A model generated the notes under the pieces. That model searched no databases. It had not been told where the DNA came from and worked only from the letters and a program-made list of their open reading frames with translations. From the NCBI GenBank assembly GCA_017550315.1, contig JAFZPN010000051.1:1-58972 (forward strand): a stretch of 58,972 nucleotides of DNA. Direction: 5' to 3'. The stretch's first letter is position 1. Every line of letters starts with the position of its first letter. Source of the DNA: Clostridia bacterium (GTDB lineage Bacteria; Bacillota; Clostridia; Oscillospirales; CAG-272). Of this stretch, positions 8,840-18,550 are shown piece after piece. Both the position numbers and the translations under genes were made by a program.

Positions 8840-9763
8840 ATGAAACGCGAAGACCTTACCCTGCCCTCCTCTGCCGAAGGGCATCGCCTCCACGCCGTGG
8901 TCTGGTCCCCCGACGAAGAGCCGCGGGCCGTATTGCAGATCGCGCACGGGATGTCGGAGCACATCGGGCGGTACGAAGCCCTTGCCCGGTTTCTCGCGGA
9001 CCGCGGGATCGCCGCCGTCGGGCACGATCACCTCGGACACGGGGAAAGCGTCATAAACGAGCGCGATCTCGGCTTCTTTGCCGACGGGGATGCATCGGAA
9101 TCTGTCATCCGGGATATGCGCGCCGTCACGCTCGAAGCGAAGCGGCACTTCCCCGGCCTCCCGGTCTTTTTGCTCGGACACAGCATGGGATCGTTCTTCG
9201 TGCGCCGGTATCTGCCCCTCTACGGCGGGGAGATCGCGGGCGCCGTCCTCCTCGGGACCGGCTGGTTCCCGCTCCCCGTCACCCGCGGCGGATGCGCCTT
9301 GGCGCGCACGATCTGCGCCTTCCGCGGGGAGCGCGCGTACTCCCCGGCGCTCGACGCGATGATCCTCGGCAGGAACAGGAAAGCCTTTCCGGAGGACGGA
9401 CGCCTCGGCTGGCTCTCGAAGCGGCGGCAGAACGTCGCGGACTACGAGGCCGATCCGCTCTGCGGATTTCCCTTCACGACGGGCGCGTACCGGGACTTTC
9501 TGACCATCCTCGCCGCGGTCTCCGCAGAGGACGGCTACGACGGGATCCGCCGCACCCTGCCGATTCTCGTGATGTCGGGCGAGCTCGACCCGGTCGGAGG
9601 AAAGACCGCCGTGGAAAAGGTGGCCGCGGAATACCATAAACTCGAATTCACGGACGTGAGCGCAAAGGTCTGGCCCGGCGACCGGCACGAGATCCTGAAT
9701 GAGGACGACCGGGAAGAGGTCATGACCTACCTCGCCGACTGGATCATGGCAAGAGTGAAATAA
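8840..9763 (+). CDS. Monoacylglycerol lipase/lysophospholipase-like alpha/beta hydrolase
   Basis: The 307-residue product matches the 'serine aminopeptidase, S33' lysophospholipase group. The elbow G-H-S-M-G places the nucleophile at Ser115; GHDHLGHGES near 61-70 is a typical upstream family block; the probable Asp is in SGELDPVGG (about 253) and the His in GDRHE (about 286). No signal peptide is seen. It lies 36 bases after the esterase and ends before a bidirectional terminator, so it is probably the last gene of the tldD transcript. Lipid and carbohydrate ester substrates are both possible. Confidence 0.8.
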   Translation: MKREDLTLPSSAEGHRLHAVVWSPDEEPRAVLQIAHGMSEHIGRYEALARFLADRGIAAVGHDHLGHGESVINERDLGFFADGDASESVIRDMRAVTLEAKRHFPGLPVFLLGHSMGSFFVRRYLPLYGGEIAGAVLLGTGWFPLPVTRGGCALARTICAFRGERAYSPALDAMILGRNRKAFPEDGRLGWLSKRRQNVADYEADPLCGFPFTTGAYRDFLTILAAVSAEDGYDGIRRTLPILVMSGELDPVGGKTAVEKVAAEYHKLEFTDVSAKVWPGDRHEILNEDDREEVMTYLADWIMARVK

Positions 9764-9782
9764 AAGTATCAACGGAACAGCA

Positions 9783-9813
9783 AAAGGACCGCCGGTGTTC
9801 GCAGCGGTCCTTT
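9783..9813. terminator. Bidirectional terminator between convergent genes
   Basis: AAAGGACCGC and GCGGTCCTTT form a 10-base-pair stem with an 11-base loop, with A/T tails on both sides. It lies between the lipase (plus) and the solute-binding lipoprotein (minus). Confidence 0.85.
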
Positions 9814-9827
9814 CCGTTTGCCAGGGC

Positions 9828-11345
9828 TCAATCGCCGAGGTAGGTTTTATCGAGGAATTTTTCGAGCAGCTTAACCACGCTCTTTTCGTTCTTGCCGGTC
9901 TTCGAGGCGATGTTGTCGCTCTTCGACCCGACGAGATCGCGCCAGATGTGTCCGGGGGACCCGATGTGGGGCGAGTTCACGACGCCGAAGTTATACGTCG
10001 CGCCGCCGCGGATCAGGCCGATCATCTCCGCGCTGTCCTCGTCGCGGGCGTACTTCGAGAGAAGCGCCTTGTCGTAGAACGCGGGCAGGATGAACTGGAA
10101 CGAACGCGCCGCGAGGTTCTCCGTCACCGTTCCGGCGAAATCGAGATCCGCCGTGCGCGGCACGCTGTACAGGTTGTAGGCGTCCCACGCGGTGGTGTGA
10201 TACTCCGCCTGCTCTTCGGTGTACTTGGGATAGGGGATGATGCCGAAATCGAAGTCCAGCTCACGCAGGGCGGCCGCGTTGCCGAGGATGTCGGCGAGCA
10301 TGAGCGCGCGGGCTTCCTTGAAGACCTTCGCCGCGTCGCGGTCATCGCCGATCATGCTGCCCTCGTTGGTCGTAAGGAAGACGCACGGATCGACACAGAC
10401 GAACTGATAGAGGGACATAAACTTGTCGATGAAGCTCTCTTCGCTGATGGCAAGCACCGGGATGCCGTCGTCGTCCTTCACCGTCACGTCCGCGTCAAAC
10501 GCCGCCATGTAGCCGGAGATGAAGTTGGTCGAGTCGGTCGAGTAGCCGTACATGTCCTGATCGGTCATCTTCCCGTCGCCGTCCGCATCGATCGAAAGCG
10601 TTTCGGCGTAGGACTTCATGGTGTCGAACGTCCACTTCCCCTCCCGCACGAGCGTATAGGGGGATTCGAGGCCGGTGTCCGTCATCAGACCCTTGTTGAA
10701 GAAGATGCAGAAGAGGTATTCGACCGACGTCATGGTCAGATCGCCGGTGATGTAGAAGAGGCGTCCCGCGACGTTCATCTCGTAGACAATGTCGCTGTTC
10801 CACCACGGTTTCTCGTAGTTGATCTCGCTGACATCGTTCCAGTTTGCGAAGACGCCGTCCGCCGCCACCGCGGTGATGTACGCGCCGTAGCCCGCGATGA
10901 GCTGATACGCGTCGTCCGCCGCCAGAACGGAGTTCTTGACTTTGGCGGTATAGTTGCTGCGGTCGTCCCAGAGGCCGGGCTCCGTGACCGTCGCGAGGGT
11001 GATGTTCAGATCGGTCTCCACCGCCTGATTGCGCTTGTAGACCGCTTCGGAGATGATGTCCCCGTCGATCTCGCCGACGAAGTCATATTCCGTATGCCGG
11101 GGCGTGAGAACGGTGAAGGTCCTGCCGTCGTAATTCGCTGTCGGGAGGTCGGTGTAGAGGACAGCATTCGGATCCTCCTCCGGGGCCTCGGTTTCCGCCG
11201 ATCCTTCCGCCGAAGGCGTCGCCTGGCCGCCGGGCTCCGTTCCTGCCGCGGTGTCGCCGTTCTGCACCGATTCACCGCAGGAGGCGAAGAGCGGGAGCAG
11301 AAGGGCAAGGGTCAGAAGGAGGGCCAGGATCTTACTCTTTTTCAT
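9828..11345 (-). CDS. Extracellular solute-binding lipoprotein, carbohydrate ABC type (orphan)
   Basis: The 505-residue protein starts with a lipoprotein signal (MKKSKILALLL.., lipobox FASC near residue 22) and an acidic low-complexity linker, then an ABC substrate-binding fold of the family 1 sugar-binding kind. The segment PWWNSDI and the block [10 protein letters not shown] recur in two paralogs in this window. An EF-hand-like loop DADGDGKMTDQD lies in the middle, suggesting bound calcium. The start at 11345 is chosen because the alternative ATG six codons upstream overlaps the AAAGGAGC ribosome site. No permease or ATPase gene is adjacent, so it must share a transporter encoded elsewhere or act as a surface sensor. 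Confidence 0.8.
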   Translation of the reverse strand: MKKSKILALLLTLALLLPLFASCGESVQNGDTAAGTEPGGQATPSAEGSAETEAPEEDPNAVLYTDLPTANYDGRTFTVLTPRHTEYDFVGEIDGDIISEAVYKRNQAVETDLNITLATVTEPGLWDDRSNYTAKVKNSVLAADDAYQLIAGYGAYITAVAADGVFANWNDVSEINYEKPWWNSDIVYEMNVAGRLFYITGDLTMTSVEYLFCIFFNKGLMTDTGLESPYTLVREGKWTFDTMKSYAETLSIDADGDGKMTDQDMYGYSTDSTNFISGYMAAFDADVTVKDDDGIPVLAISEESFIDKFMSLYQFVCVDPCVFLTTNEGSMIGDDRDAAKVFKEARALMLADILGNAAALRELDFDFGIIPYPKYTEEQAEYHTTAWDAYNLYSVPRTADLDFAGTVTENLAARSFQFILPAFYDKALLSKYARDEDSAEMIGLIRGGATYNFGVVNSPHIGSPGHIWRDLVGSKSDNIASKTGKNEKSVVKLLEKFLDKTYLGD

Positions 11346-11386
11346 GGGGAAGCTCCTTTTCATTTCGTTGGATTTTCTTCCCCTCT

Positions 11387-11415
11387 ATTATGACACATCC
11401 CGGCTCGTTTTGCAA
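11387..11415 (-). promoter_or_regulatory. Promoter for the first solute-binding lipoprotein
   Basis: On the minus strand TTGCAA (11415-11410), a 17-base spacer and CATAAT (11392-11387) lie 42-70 bases before the start codon. Confidence 0.6.
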
Positions 11416-11478
11416 GATCCGTGTCTCTTTTTCTTTGACAAATCTTCCGGTTTTTGCGCGTTTTTCCGCCCGAAGCCC

Positions 11479-11507
11479 TTGCGCCCGGGCTCCGATTGTG
11501 CTATACT
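11479..11507 (+). promoter_or_regulatory. Promoter for the GH5-like hydrolase
   Basis: TTGCGC (11479-11484), a 17-base spacer and TATACT (11502-11507) lie 42 bases before the start at 11549. It diverges from the lipoprotein promoter. Confidence 0.65.
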
Positions 11508-11548
11508 CAACGGGAAGGGACAAAATCGACAGCAAGGGGGATGGGGCC

Positions 11549-13321
11549 ATGAACCGGAAAGACCGGTATTTCCGCAGCCCGGACGGAGAGCGATTTCTGC
11601 CGCTCGGGATGTTCGGATGCTATTTTTCGCTCGCCTATGTCGGGGAGGAGCTGGCCGCGGACTCGCAGCACGGAAATCGCCTGATCGAATTCCAGCACGC
11701 GACGCGCAGCGTCTGGCGGAGATTCTTCCGCTTCCTCGCCGAGGAGGACGGCGCGACGGCGATACGGATGTTTCCGCGCGGGGACAGCGGGGGATCGGCG
11801 TGGGAAGGGCTCGACATCGGCGGACGCCTCAACCGGCCGCTTTTCGAGAAGATCAAGGCCTATCTCGCCGACGCGGAGCCGTACGGGATCCGCCTCCAGC
11901 TCTGCCTCTTCACCGAGCCGGAGTGCAGCTTCTACTGCGAACCCTATACCCGGACCTACTGGGGCACGCGCCTCTGGACAAAGGAGGAGATCGCCGCCGC
12001 CTCGCCCGCGCAGAGACGCTTTCTTGAACACCCGGAAGACATCGTCTCCTACGACCGCTTTTTCACCGATCCCGACGTGCGGGCGTGCTGTCACCGCTTC
12101 CTCGACGAGATCCTCCCGGCGCTCGCGGATTTTGACGCGCTCTACGCCGTCGAGCTCTTCAACGAGGCCGGATGGGCCAGCCCGCACGCCGATCCCATGA
12201 ACACCTTCCGCTGGGAGGACACGCCCGGCTACCTCGACTGGATGCGTGACATGACCGATCACATCCGCCGCGCCGCCCCCGATCTCCCGATCTGCATAAG
12301 CAATCCGGGCGTCGGGCTCCTCGGTCACGATCCGGTCCACTGGGCGCGCGAGATCCGCCCGGACTTCTTCTCGCTCCACATCTATCCGGACATCTGCGGC
12401 TCCCGGCCCGGCATGGACTACGCCGCGATCGCCGACATGACCGTGCAGTACATCGCCTCCGCCGTCCCCGTGATGCTCGGCGAATGGGAGGCAATCCCGC
12501 TGCGCCGTGTCGATTTTGCGGAAAAAGAAACGCTGCTGACGCTCCTCAGCCGGGATATGGCATGGATGACGCTGCTCTCCGGCGCGCCGGGATGCATCTC
12601 CTGGTGCGCGCGCGGCTGGGGACAGTATCACGCGGTGCGTGAGGTTTTCGGGGAGCTCAAACCGTATCCGCTCGAACCCGATCCGCCGCTTGTGATCGAC
12701 ATCTCCGCAGAGCAGGCGTGGCTCGAATCGCTCTGGCACGGCGGGGAGGAACAATGCCGCTATCCCGCGTGGAAGTGGTGTCCCGACAGCGCAGCGACCG
12801 ACGGGCGTCACCGCTTCTGCGTCAAGGGCGAAAGCGAAGCGTATCAGCGCCTCCTCGACGCGGAACAGTGGAGCCTCGAGACGGGGATTCCCTACCGCTT
12901 CACCCTGGACAAGGAAGACGGCGCCGTCCCGCTCGCGTCGCTGACGAAGGCGGATTTCCTCGCGAAGGTCCCCGCTCTCTCCCCCGTCGAAGGATACCGT
13001 CAGAAGGCATTTTTCTCAGGCGGCGGGCGGCTGAAAATCGTCTATCTGCAGAATTACGCACCATATTCCCATATGATCGACGACCGGGCAGGCGGGCTTG
13101 CGGAACAGTTTTCCCTGCGCGGACGCCGTCCGGTCCCGGTCACGATCCGCGGCTTCGATCCCGATGCCCGGGTACGGGTCTATGACCTCGACGAGCGGCA
13201 ATTCCTCAAAGTGCGCGGGGAGACGCTTGACGCCGGTCTCACCGATCACGATTTCGTCGTCCTCATCGAGAAACCGGGAAGCAATTCCCCCTCCCCCCTT
13301 GAAAAGCGCGAAAAAGCGTGA
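11549..13321 (+). CDS. GH5/clan-A-like glycoside hydrolase
   Basis: The 590-residue protein has a TIM-barrel glycosidase layout. The putative acid/base is Glu206 in LFNEAG and the nucleophile Glu312 in MLGEWE, at the ends of strands 4 and 7 as in clan GH-A retaining enzymes. A C-terminal beta-rich region (about 450-580) follows. No signal peptide is visible, so it may act on imported oligosaccharides. The ATG at 11549 is used because the open frame upstream runs through the promoter; its ribosome site (AAGGGGG) is weak. Exact family and substrate (mannan, glucan or xylan) are not clear. It is divergent from a solute-binding lipoprotein and followed by another. Confidence 0.7.
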   Translation: MNRKDRYFRSPDGERFLPLGMFGCYFSLAYVGEELAADSQHGNRLIEFQHATRSVWRRFFRFLAEEDGATAIRMFPRGDSGGSAWEGLDIGGRLNRPLFEKIKAYLADAEPYGIRLQLCLFTEPECSFYCEPYTRTYWGTRLWTKEEIAAASPAQRRFLEHPEDIVSYDRFFTDPDVRACCHRFLDEILPALADFDALYAVELFNEAGWASPHADPMNTFRWEDTPGYLDWMRDMTDHIRRAAPDLPICISNPGVGLLGHDPVHWAREIRPDFFSLHIYPDICGSRPGMDYAAIADMTVQYIASAVPVMLGEWEAIPLRRVDFAEKETLLTLLSRDMAWMTLLSGAPGCISWCARGWGQYHAVREVFGELKPYPLEPDPPLVIDISAEQAWLESLWHGGEEQCRYPAWKWCPDSAATDGRHRFCVKGESEAYQRLLDAEQWSLETGIPYRFTLDKEDGAVPLASLTKADFLAKVPALSPVEGYRQKAFFSGGGRLKIVYLQNYAPYSHMIDDRAGGLAEQFSLRGRRPVPVTIRGFDPDARVRVYDLDERQFLKVRGETLDAGLTDHDFVVLIEKPGSNSPSPLEKREKA

Positions 13322-13327
13322 TACAAT
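13299..13327 (+). promoter_or_regulatory. Promoter for the second lipoprotein and GH51 unit
   Basis: TTGAAA (13299-13304), a 17-base spacer and TACAAT (13322-13327) lie 72 bases before the lipoprotein start. The -35 box is inside the last codons of the GH5-like gene. Confidence 0.6.
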
Positions 13328-13399
13328 ACAGGCAAGGATCCCTGTTCTTTCTACTTGGATTGATTTTCTGACATTTGAAAGCATTTGAAAGGAGCCGCT

Positions 13400-14908
13400 A
13401 TGAAACGCCGCATTTCCGTCATCCTCCTCTGCGCCCTGCTGCTCTCCGTCTTCTCCTCCTGCGCAAAAAGCCCCGATGAGGGGAACAAACCGAGCGGGGA
13501 ATCTCCCGCCTCTCTCACCGCGGAAACTCCGACTGCCGAAGAAGGCGATGCCGATCAGCCGAAATACGCCTACTACGACGGCCATGACTTCGGCGGAAAG
13601 GATTTCCACTTCATCAATGCCCCGGCCCTCTACTGGGATATGTTCACTTCGATGACCGCGGACGAGATCACCGGTGAGGTCATCAACGACGAGATCTTCG
13701 AGCGGAACGCCCGGATCTCCGACAAGCTCAACTGCTCCCTGTCCGAAGAGGGCTTCACGATCTCCTCCGGCGATTACTGGGACGAGCTCTCGCCCCTGAT
13801 GCAGGCGGGCGACGACAAGTACGACATCCTCTGCCTGCCGTACCGCTACACCGCGACGAGCGTGACGGGCGGCTACATCCTCAACCTCGACGAGCTGAAA
13901 AACCTGCACCTCGACGAGAACTACTGGAACCAGACGATCCTCGACGCCACGTCCCTGAATCACCGCCACTACATCGCGTCGAGCGCGGCGCACTTCATGT
14001 CCGTCGACGGCATGTGGTGTCTCTACTTCAACGAGACCCTCATGACCAACCTCCAGCTCACCTATCCCTACGACCTCGTCCGCGAGGGCAAATGGACGCT
14101 CGACCGTCTTAAGGAGTACATCCAGGCCGGCATGAATCTGAACGGCGACGCCGTATTCGCGCCTCCCTATGAAGGCCGCGCGCAGTGGAATGCAAACGGC
14201 GCGTCCGTCTACGGCTTCACCTCCTACACCTCCGTCTTCCAGAAGCTCCTCTACGGCATGGAAGCGCACATGATCGACAAGGACGACGAGGACAAGATGG
14301 TCTTCGCCGCCTCCTCCGAGCACTTCATCAACTGCGCCACGAAGCTCGCGGAGATCTTCTCCGTCGCCGGCCAGTATCTCGATGCCAACGATGACGACGG
14401 CTTCTCCTACAACCTCAACATCTTCCCCTCCGGCCGCGCGCTCTTCATGGGCGGCGAGCTCAAGGACGCGCAGGTCTTCCGCGACATGGACAACGAGTTC
14501 GGCGTCCTGCCGCTTCCGAAGTGGGACGAAAATCAGGACCAGTATTTCACGACGCTCGACTATCAGATGATGACGTTCGCGATCCCCTACACGCAGAAGG
14601 CCCCCGAGGATGCCGCGCTTCTTCTCGACGCGCTGTCCTTTGAGACGCACACCACGATCCTCGACCTCTTCCTCGGCAACCGCATCGAGCAGAAGGGCCT
14701 GCGCAACGCGGATTCGATCGAAATGCTGCACATCATCTACGACGGACTCGGGATCGACCTCGGCGAAGCGTTCGACCTCTTCGGCACCCTTGCCTCCGAC
14801 ATCAAGAAGAACATCCCGCAGGGCATCACCGAATTCGCTTCCCTGATCGAAAAGAACAAGAAGCCGATCGTGAAGCAGATGCAGAAGCTGCAGGAGAGTT
14901 TTGAATAA
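13400..14908 (+). CDS. Extracellular solute-binding lipoprotein (orphan, arabinose-glycan context)
   Basis: The 502-residue product is a paralog of the other two binding lipoproteins in this window. The signal peptide [10 protein letters not shown].. ends in lipobox FSSC, an S/T/E/P-rich linker follows, then the sugar-binding fold with the shared block [10 protein letters not shown]. It lacks the EF-hand-like loop of its paralogs. The start at 13400 is set by GAAAGGAGC upstream; an ATG five codons earlier overlaps that site. It is followed after 58 bases by a GH51 arabinofuranosidase, so arabino-oligosaccharides are a reasonable guess for its ligand. No permease genes are present. Confidence 0.8.
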   Translation: MKRRISVILLCALLLSVFSSCAKSPDEGNKPSGESPASLTAETPTAEEGDADQPKYAYYDGHDFGGKDFHFINAPALYWDMFTSMTADEITGEVINDEIFERNARISDKLNCSLSEEGFTISSGDYWDELSPLMQAGDDKYDILCLPYRYTATSVTGGYILNLDELKNLHLDENYWNQTILDATSLNHRHYIASSAAHFMSVDGMWCLYFNETLMTNLQLTYPYDLVREGKWTLDRLKEYIQAGMNLNGDAVFAPPYEGRAQWNANGASVYGFTSYTSVFQKLLYGMEAHMIDKDDEDKMVFAASSEHFINCATKLAEIFSVAGQYLDANDDDGFSYNLNIFPSGRALFMGGELKDAQVFRDMDNEFGVLPLPKWDENQDQYFTTLDYQMMTFAIPYTQKAPEDAALLLDALSFETHTTILDLFLGNRIEQKGLRNADSIEMLHIIYDGLGIDLGEAFDLFGTLASDIKKNIPQGITEFASLIEKNKKPIVKQMQKLQESFE

Positions 14909-14966
14909 ACGCTCTCCTGACATCGGACCAAAATCACCAATCTTCCCGAAAGGAAAGGAAAACAGC

Positions 14967-16439
14967 GTGGAAAAATACCTCATCAACCCCAACCAGAAGC
15001 TGAACACGATCTGCCGCGACATTTACGGCACGTTCAGCGAGCACCTCGGACGCTGCATCTATGAGGGCGTCTTTGTGGGCAAGGATTCGCCCATCCCGAA
15101 TGTGAACGGCATGCGCACCGACGTGGTCGAGGCTCTGAAGGAGGCGGGGATCCCCGTGCTCCGCTGGCCGGGCGGCTGCTTCGCCGACGAATACCACTGG
15201 AAGGACGGGATCGGCCCGGTACAGACCCGCAAGAAGATGATCAACACCCACTGGGGCGGCGTCGTGGAGGACAACTCCTTCGGCACGCACGAATTCTTCG
15301 AGCTCTGCCGTCAGCTGGGCTGCGACGCCTATGTCACGGGCAACCTCGGCTCCGGCACGGTGCAGGAGATGAGCGAATGGGTCGAATACATGACCTTCGA
15401 CGGCGTCTCTCCGATGGCTGACCTCCGCAAGGAAAACGGGGACGAGAAGCCGTGGCGGCTCAAATACTTCGGCGTCGGCAATGAGAACTGGGGCTGCGGC
15501 GGCAATATGAGCGCGGACTTCTACGCCGATCAGTACCGCCGGTACGCCACCTACGTGCGCAATTACAGCTTCCAGAACCGCGTGAAGAAGATCGCGTGCG
15601 GCCCGAGCGGCGGGGACTACAACTGGACCGACGTCCTCATGAAGAAAGCCGGACGCGCGATGGACGGTCTCTCCCTGCACTACTACACCGTCACGGGCGA
15701 CTGGGGACACAAGGGCAAGGCGCTCGAATTCACCGACGAGCAGTACTACACGACGCTCGAAAAGGCCTACGTCATGGAGGAGCTCGTCCACCGTCACGAC
15801 GCCCTCATGGACCGGTACGATCCGGATAAGCGCGTCGCCCTGATCGTGGACGAATGGGGCACCTGGCACGACGTGGAGGAGGGGACGAATCCCGGCTTCC
15901 TGTATCAGCAGAACACGGTCCGCGACGCCCTCGTGGCCGGTCTGACGCTCAACATCTTCAACAAGCACAGCGACCGCGTGAAGATGGCGAACATCGCGCA
16001 GACCATCAATGTCCTCCAGTCCGTCGCCCTGACCAACGGCGAGGACATGCTCCTCACGCCGACCTACTTCATCTTCAAGATGTACAAGGATCACCAGGAC
16101 GCGACGCTCCTCGGCTCCTACCTCACCACCCGCAACCTCTCCGAAAAGGGCAAGCTCCCGCAGCTCACCGAGAGCGCGTCCGTGAAGGAAGACGGCACGA
16201 TCGTCTCGACCGTGGTCAACACCTCCCTCACCGACGAGGCGGACGTCCTCTGCCAGATCGCGGATACCGCGGTGAACACCGTCGAGGCGGAGATCCTCAC
16301 GGGCGACCCGCACGACCACAACAGCTTCGAGGACAAGCATAAGGTCTCCCTCCGCGCCTTCGACGATGTCACCCTCACGCCGGACGGCTTCCGGGCCACG
16401 ATCCCGCCCTGCTCCGTGGTGAAATTCCTCGTGAAATAA
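14967..16439 (+). CDS. GH51 alpha-L-arabinofuranosidase
   Basis: The 490-residue product is a typical intracellular GH51 enzyme, removing alpha-L-arabinofuranosyl side chains from arabinoxylo- and arabino-oligosaccharides with retention. The acid/base is Glu173 in GNENWG and the nucleophile Glu296 in VDEWGTW; the early block [13 protein letters not shown] is also characteristic. A GTG start at 14967 is chosen because AAAGGAA sits 6-7 bases upstream and homology to the family begins there; an ATG 22 codons earlier overlaps the end of the lipoprotein gene and adds unrelated sequence. It is co-transcribed with the lipoprotein upstream and the small gene that starts 2 bases after its stop. Confidence 0.92.
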   Translation: MEKYLINPNQKLNTICRDIYGTFSEHLGRCIYEGVFVGKDSPIPNVNGMRTDVVEALKEAGIPVLRWPGGCFADEYHWKDGIGPVQTRKKMINTHWGGVVEDNSFGTHEFFELCRQLGCDAYVTGNLGSGTVQEMSEWVEYMTFDGVSPMADLRKENGDEKPWRLKYFGVGNENWGCGGNMSADFYADQYRRYATYVRNYSFQNRVKKIACGPSGGDYNWTDVLMKKAGRAMDGLSLHYYTVTGDWGHKGKALEFTDEQYYTTLEKAYVMEELVHRHDALMDRYDPDKRVALIVDEWGTWHDVEEGTNPGFLYQQNTVRDALVAGLTLNIFNKHSDRVKMANIAQTINVLQSVALTNGEDMLLTPTYFIFKMYKDHQDATLLGSYLTTRNLSEKGKLPQLTESASVKEDGTIVSTVVNTSLTDEADVLCQIADTAVNTVEAEILTGDPHDHNSFEDKHKVSLRAFDDVTLTPDGFRATIPPCSVVKFLVK

Positions 16440-16440
16440 G

Positions 16441-16692
16441 ATGCGCGCGTGCAAACGCTGCCTTCTGCGGGAAGCCGCCGAGGACGTCACCTACGCGAGC
16501 GTCATGGAGAAGGTGGAGAAGATCCCGGCACATGACCGCGCGCCCGAAGAGCTTTACCGGACAAGGCTCGAAGCCTGCTCGTCGTGCGATCACCTGCTCT
16601 CCGGCGTCTGCATGAAATGCGGCTGCTATGTCGAGTTCCGGGCGGCATCCAAACGGATGAAGTGCCCGGACGCGGCGGCGAAGCGATGGTGA
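16441..16692 (+). CDS. Small cysteine-rich protein, DUF6171-like
   Basis: The 83-residue protein has a probable zinc-binding set: CKRC near the N-terminus, then C-S-S-C and C-M-K-C-G-C in the middle and a late cysteine before the end. It resembles short Firmicutes proteins of unknown function grouped as DUF6171. It starts 2 bases after the arabinofuranosidase stop codon and so is translated from the same mRNA. No enzymatic function can be proposed; a small metal-binding or redox role is possible. Confidence 0.7.
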   Translation: MRACKRCLLREAAEDVTYASVMEKVEKIPAHDRAPEELYRTRLEACSSCDHLLSGVCMKCGCYVEFRAASKRMKCPDAAAKRW

Positions 16693-16729
16693 GGCAAAAC
16701 ATAAAATTCAGATTTTTTGAAAAAACCTC

Positions 16730-16758
16730 TTGACAAGGCAAAGCTTTCGTGCTATAAT
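16730..16758 (+). promoter_or_regulatory. Consensus promoter for the T-box/ECF transporter operon
   Basis: TTGACA (16730-16735) and TATAAT (16753-16758) with 17-base spacing lie just before the T-box leader. Confidence 0.9.
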
Positions 16759-16764
16759 GCGCTA

Positions 16765-17050
16765 AACCGATGAGGAAGAGTGAGTAAGCTCCGATCAAAC
16801 CTTCCAGAGAGCCGCTGACGGTGGAAATGCGGCAGGCAAGGCAGAGCCGAATGGACTTCCGAGGGCGACCGGAACGGATTTCGCGCGAGCGGATCCCGGT
16901 ATGGAAGCCGGAGATGGACCTCCGTCAACAAAGTCCGGCGTATGATGGTACGCACTGAGTGGACGTGTTTCACGTCAGGCCGGGTGGCACCGCAGGAATG
17001 AAGTTCAGTCCTGTCCCAGCAGTCATTTGTTGGGACGGGACTTTTGTTTT
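16765..17050 (+). promoter_or_regulatory. T-box leader with tryptophan specifier
   Basis: This is a tRNA-sensing riboswitch. Stem I features (GATGAGGAAGAGTGAGTA, then AGAGAGCCGC and GGTGGAAATGCGGC) are followed by a specifier region GAATGGACTTCC, in which TGG at 16852-16854 is the codon for tryptophan, followed by A as usual. The T-box GGGTGGCACCGC is at 16982-16993 and a terminator with an 11-base-pair-class stem (17007-17041) and a T run ends the leader. Uncharged tRNA-Trp would stabilise the antiterminator and switch on the downstream transporter. The downstream TrpP-like gene independently supports tryptophan. Confidence 0.93.
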
Positions 17051-17118
17051 CAGACCTCTCCGTTCCGGAAAAACCATCGCAAAAATTACATCCGCAAAAG
17101 CGGAAAGGAGAATCTGTC

Positions 17119-17658
17119 ATGGCAGAGAAAAGAACCGTCGTCACCGAGGAGAAGAAAGGCTTCTCCATCCAGGACCTCATCGTCGTCGCCGTCCTGCTCG
17201 CAGCGGGCGCCGTCCTCAAACTCGTGGTGGGCAGCGTCGTCAACTTCTTCGGCATGAAACCCAATTTCGTCATCGCGTCCTACTGCCTCGCCATCCTGCT
17301 CACCCGTCCGAAGCTCTATCAGAGCGCGATCATCGGCCTCCTCGCCGGCGCGATCTGCCAGTTCCTCCCCGGTACGCCGTGGCTCAACCTGATTTCCGAG
17401 CTGGTCGGCGCGGTCGCGATGGGACTGTTGATCCGCGTCCCGATGAAGATCGGCAAGTTTGACGCCAACCCGATGGTCTCGACGTTCCTCTCCACCGTCC
17501 TTTCCGGCGGCACCTACACGATCTGCCTCTTCGCCTTCGTGAAGGCCACGACGGAAGGCCTCGTCGCGTATATCCCGATCGTCCTCTGCACCGCGCTCAT
17601 CAACATGGTGCTCGTGCAGATCCTGTACTTCCCGCTCAAAAAAGTCCTCGGAAAATAA
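17119..17658 (+). CDS. trpP: TrpP-like tryptophan ECF transporter S component
   Basis: The 179-residue membrane protein has five to six hydrophobic segments and the TrpP family pattern, including G-M-K-P-N-F at about residues 56-61 (GMKPD in Bacillus TrpP) and a glycine-rich LLAGAICQFLPG segment. It would bind tryptophan in the membrane and pair with the ATPases and EcfT encoded next. The leader is a tryptophan T-box, so expression should rise when charged tRNA-Trp falls. The start at 17119 follows a GAAAGGAG site; the frame is open upstream into the terminator region. Gene name is by family resemblance and context. Confidence 0.85.
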   Translation: MAEKRTVVTEEKKGFSIQDLIVVAVLLAAGAVLKLVVGSVVNFFGMKPNFVIASYCLAILLTRPKLYQSAIIGLLAGAICQFLPGTPWLNLISELVGAVAMGLLIRVPMKIGKFDANPMVSTFLSTVLSGGTYTICLFAFVKATTEGLVAYIPIVLCTALINMVLVQILYFPLKKVLGK

Positions 17659-17710
17659 ACTTCCGATTCCTTCTGATTTCATCGCTCTCTGATTCCGAAA
17701 GGAGAATCCC

Positions 17711-18550
17711 ATGATCGAGCTGCAGGCTCTCACCTTCCGATACGCCGGCGCGGACCGGGATGCGCTTCACGACATCACGCTCACGATCCCGGACGGCGCG
17801 TTCCTCGGCATCATCGGCCCGGCGGGCGCGGGTAAATCCACCCTCGCGCACTGTCTCAGCGGCGTCATCCCCCATGCGGTCCGCGGCGATTTCTACGGCG
17901 CCGTACGCGTGGACGGTCTCGACACCGCGGACAGCCGCCTCACCGATCTCTCCTGCATCGTCGGGACCGTCTTTCAGGACGTGGACAGCCAGATCATCTC
18001 CTCCGTCGTGGAGGACGAGCTGCTCTACGGGCTTGAAAACTTCGGCGTCCCGCGGGAAGAGATCGAGGAGCGCCTGACCTTCGCGCTTGAGCAGACCGGC
18101 ATCGCACCGCTGCGGCACCGCGCCATCGCGTCCCTCTCCGGCGGACAGCGGCAGAAGGTCGCCATCGCGTCCCTCATCGCGCTCCGTCCGAAGATCCTCG
18201 TTCTCGACGAGCCGACGGGTGAGCTCGATCCTTCGTCGAGCCGCCAGATCTTCTCGCTCCTGCGTCGGCTCAACCGGGAAACCGGCATGACCGTCATCGT
18301 CGTGGAGCAGAAGATCATGCTGCTGTGCGAATTCGCCGAACGCCTCATCGTGCTGAGCGACGGGCGGATCGAGCGGGACGGGACGGTCCGGGAGGTGCTC
18401 GGCGACATCGCGGGACTCGAGGCGATCGGCGTGAACTGTCCGCGGTCCGCGCGCTTCTCCTCGCTCCTTTCGGAAAAGACGGGACGTCCGGTCCCGGTGT
18501 GCGTGAATGCGGACGAAGCCGTCGAGGCGGCAAGGAGGTTGATCGGATGA
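17711..18550 (+). CDS. ecfA1: ECF transporter ATPase EcfA1
   Basis: The 279-residue ABC ATPase has Walker A GPAGAGKST (36-44), signature LSGGQRQKV (about 139) and Walker B ILVLDEPTG (about 160). A Q-loop segment VFQDVDSQI is present. With EcfA2 it forms the heterodimeric motor of an energy-coupling-factor importer. The last codons overlap the ecfA2 start (ATGA). A dedicated operon with one S component suggests a group I-like arrangement serving tryptophan uptake, although the module could also serve other S components. Confidence 0.93.
   Translation: MIELQALTFRYAGADRDALHDITLTIPDGAFLGIIGPAGAGKSTLAHCLSGVIPHAVRGDFYGAVRVDGLDTADSRLTDLSCIVGTVFQDVDSQIISSVVEDELLYGLENFGVPREEIEERLTFALEQTGIAPLRHRAIASLSGGQRQKVAIASLIALRPKILVLDEPTGELDPSSSRQIFSLLRRLNRETGMTVIVVEQKIMLLCEFAERLIVLSDGRIERDGTVREVLGDIAGLEAIGVNCPRSARFSSLLSEKTGRPVPVCVNADEAVEAARRLIG

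Noticed and set aside
7106-9772. Very long open frame (888 codons) on the minus strand opposite pmbA and the hydrolases
   Set aside because: It has low-complexity Arg/Asp/Val-rich content and no ribosome site, and lies antisense to three well-supported genes. It is a by-product of high GC content; similar long antisense frames (for example 1339-2562, 13016-15022, 14934-16490, 23036-24433 and 30471-32303) were rejected for the same reason.
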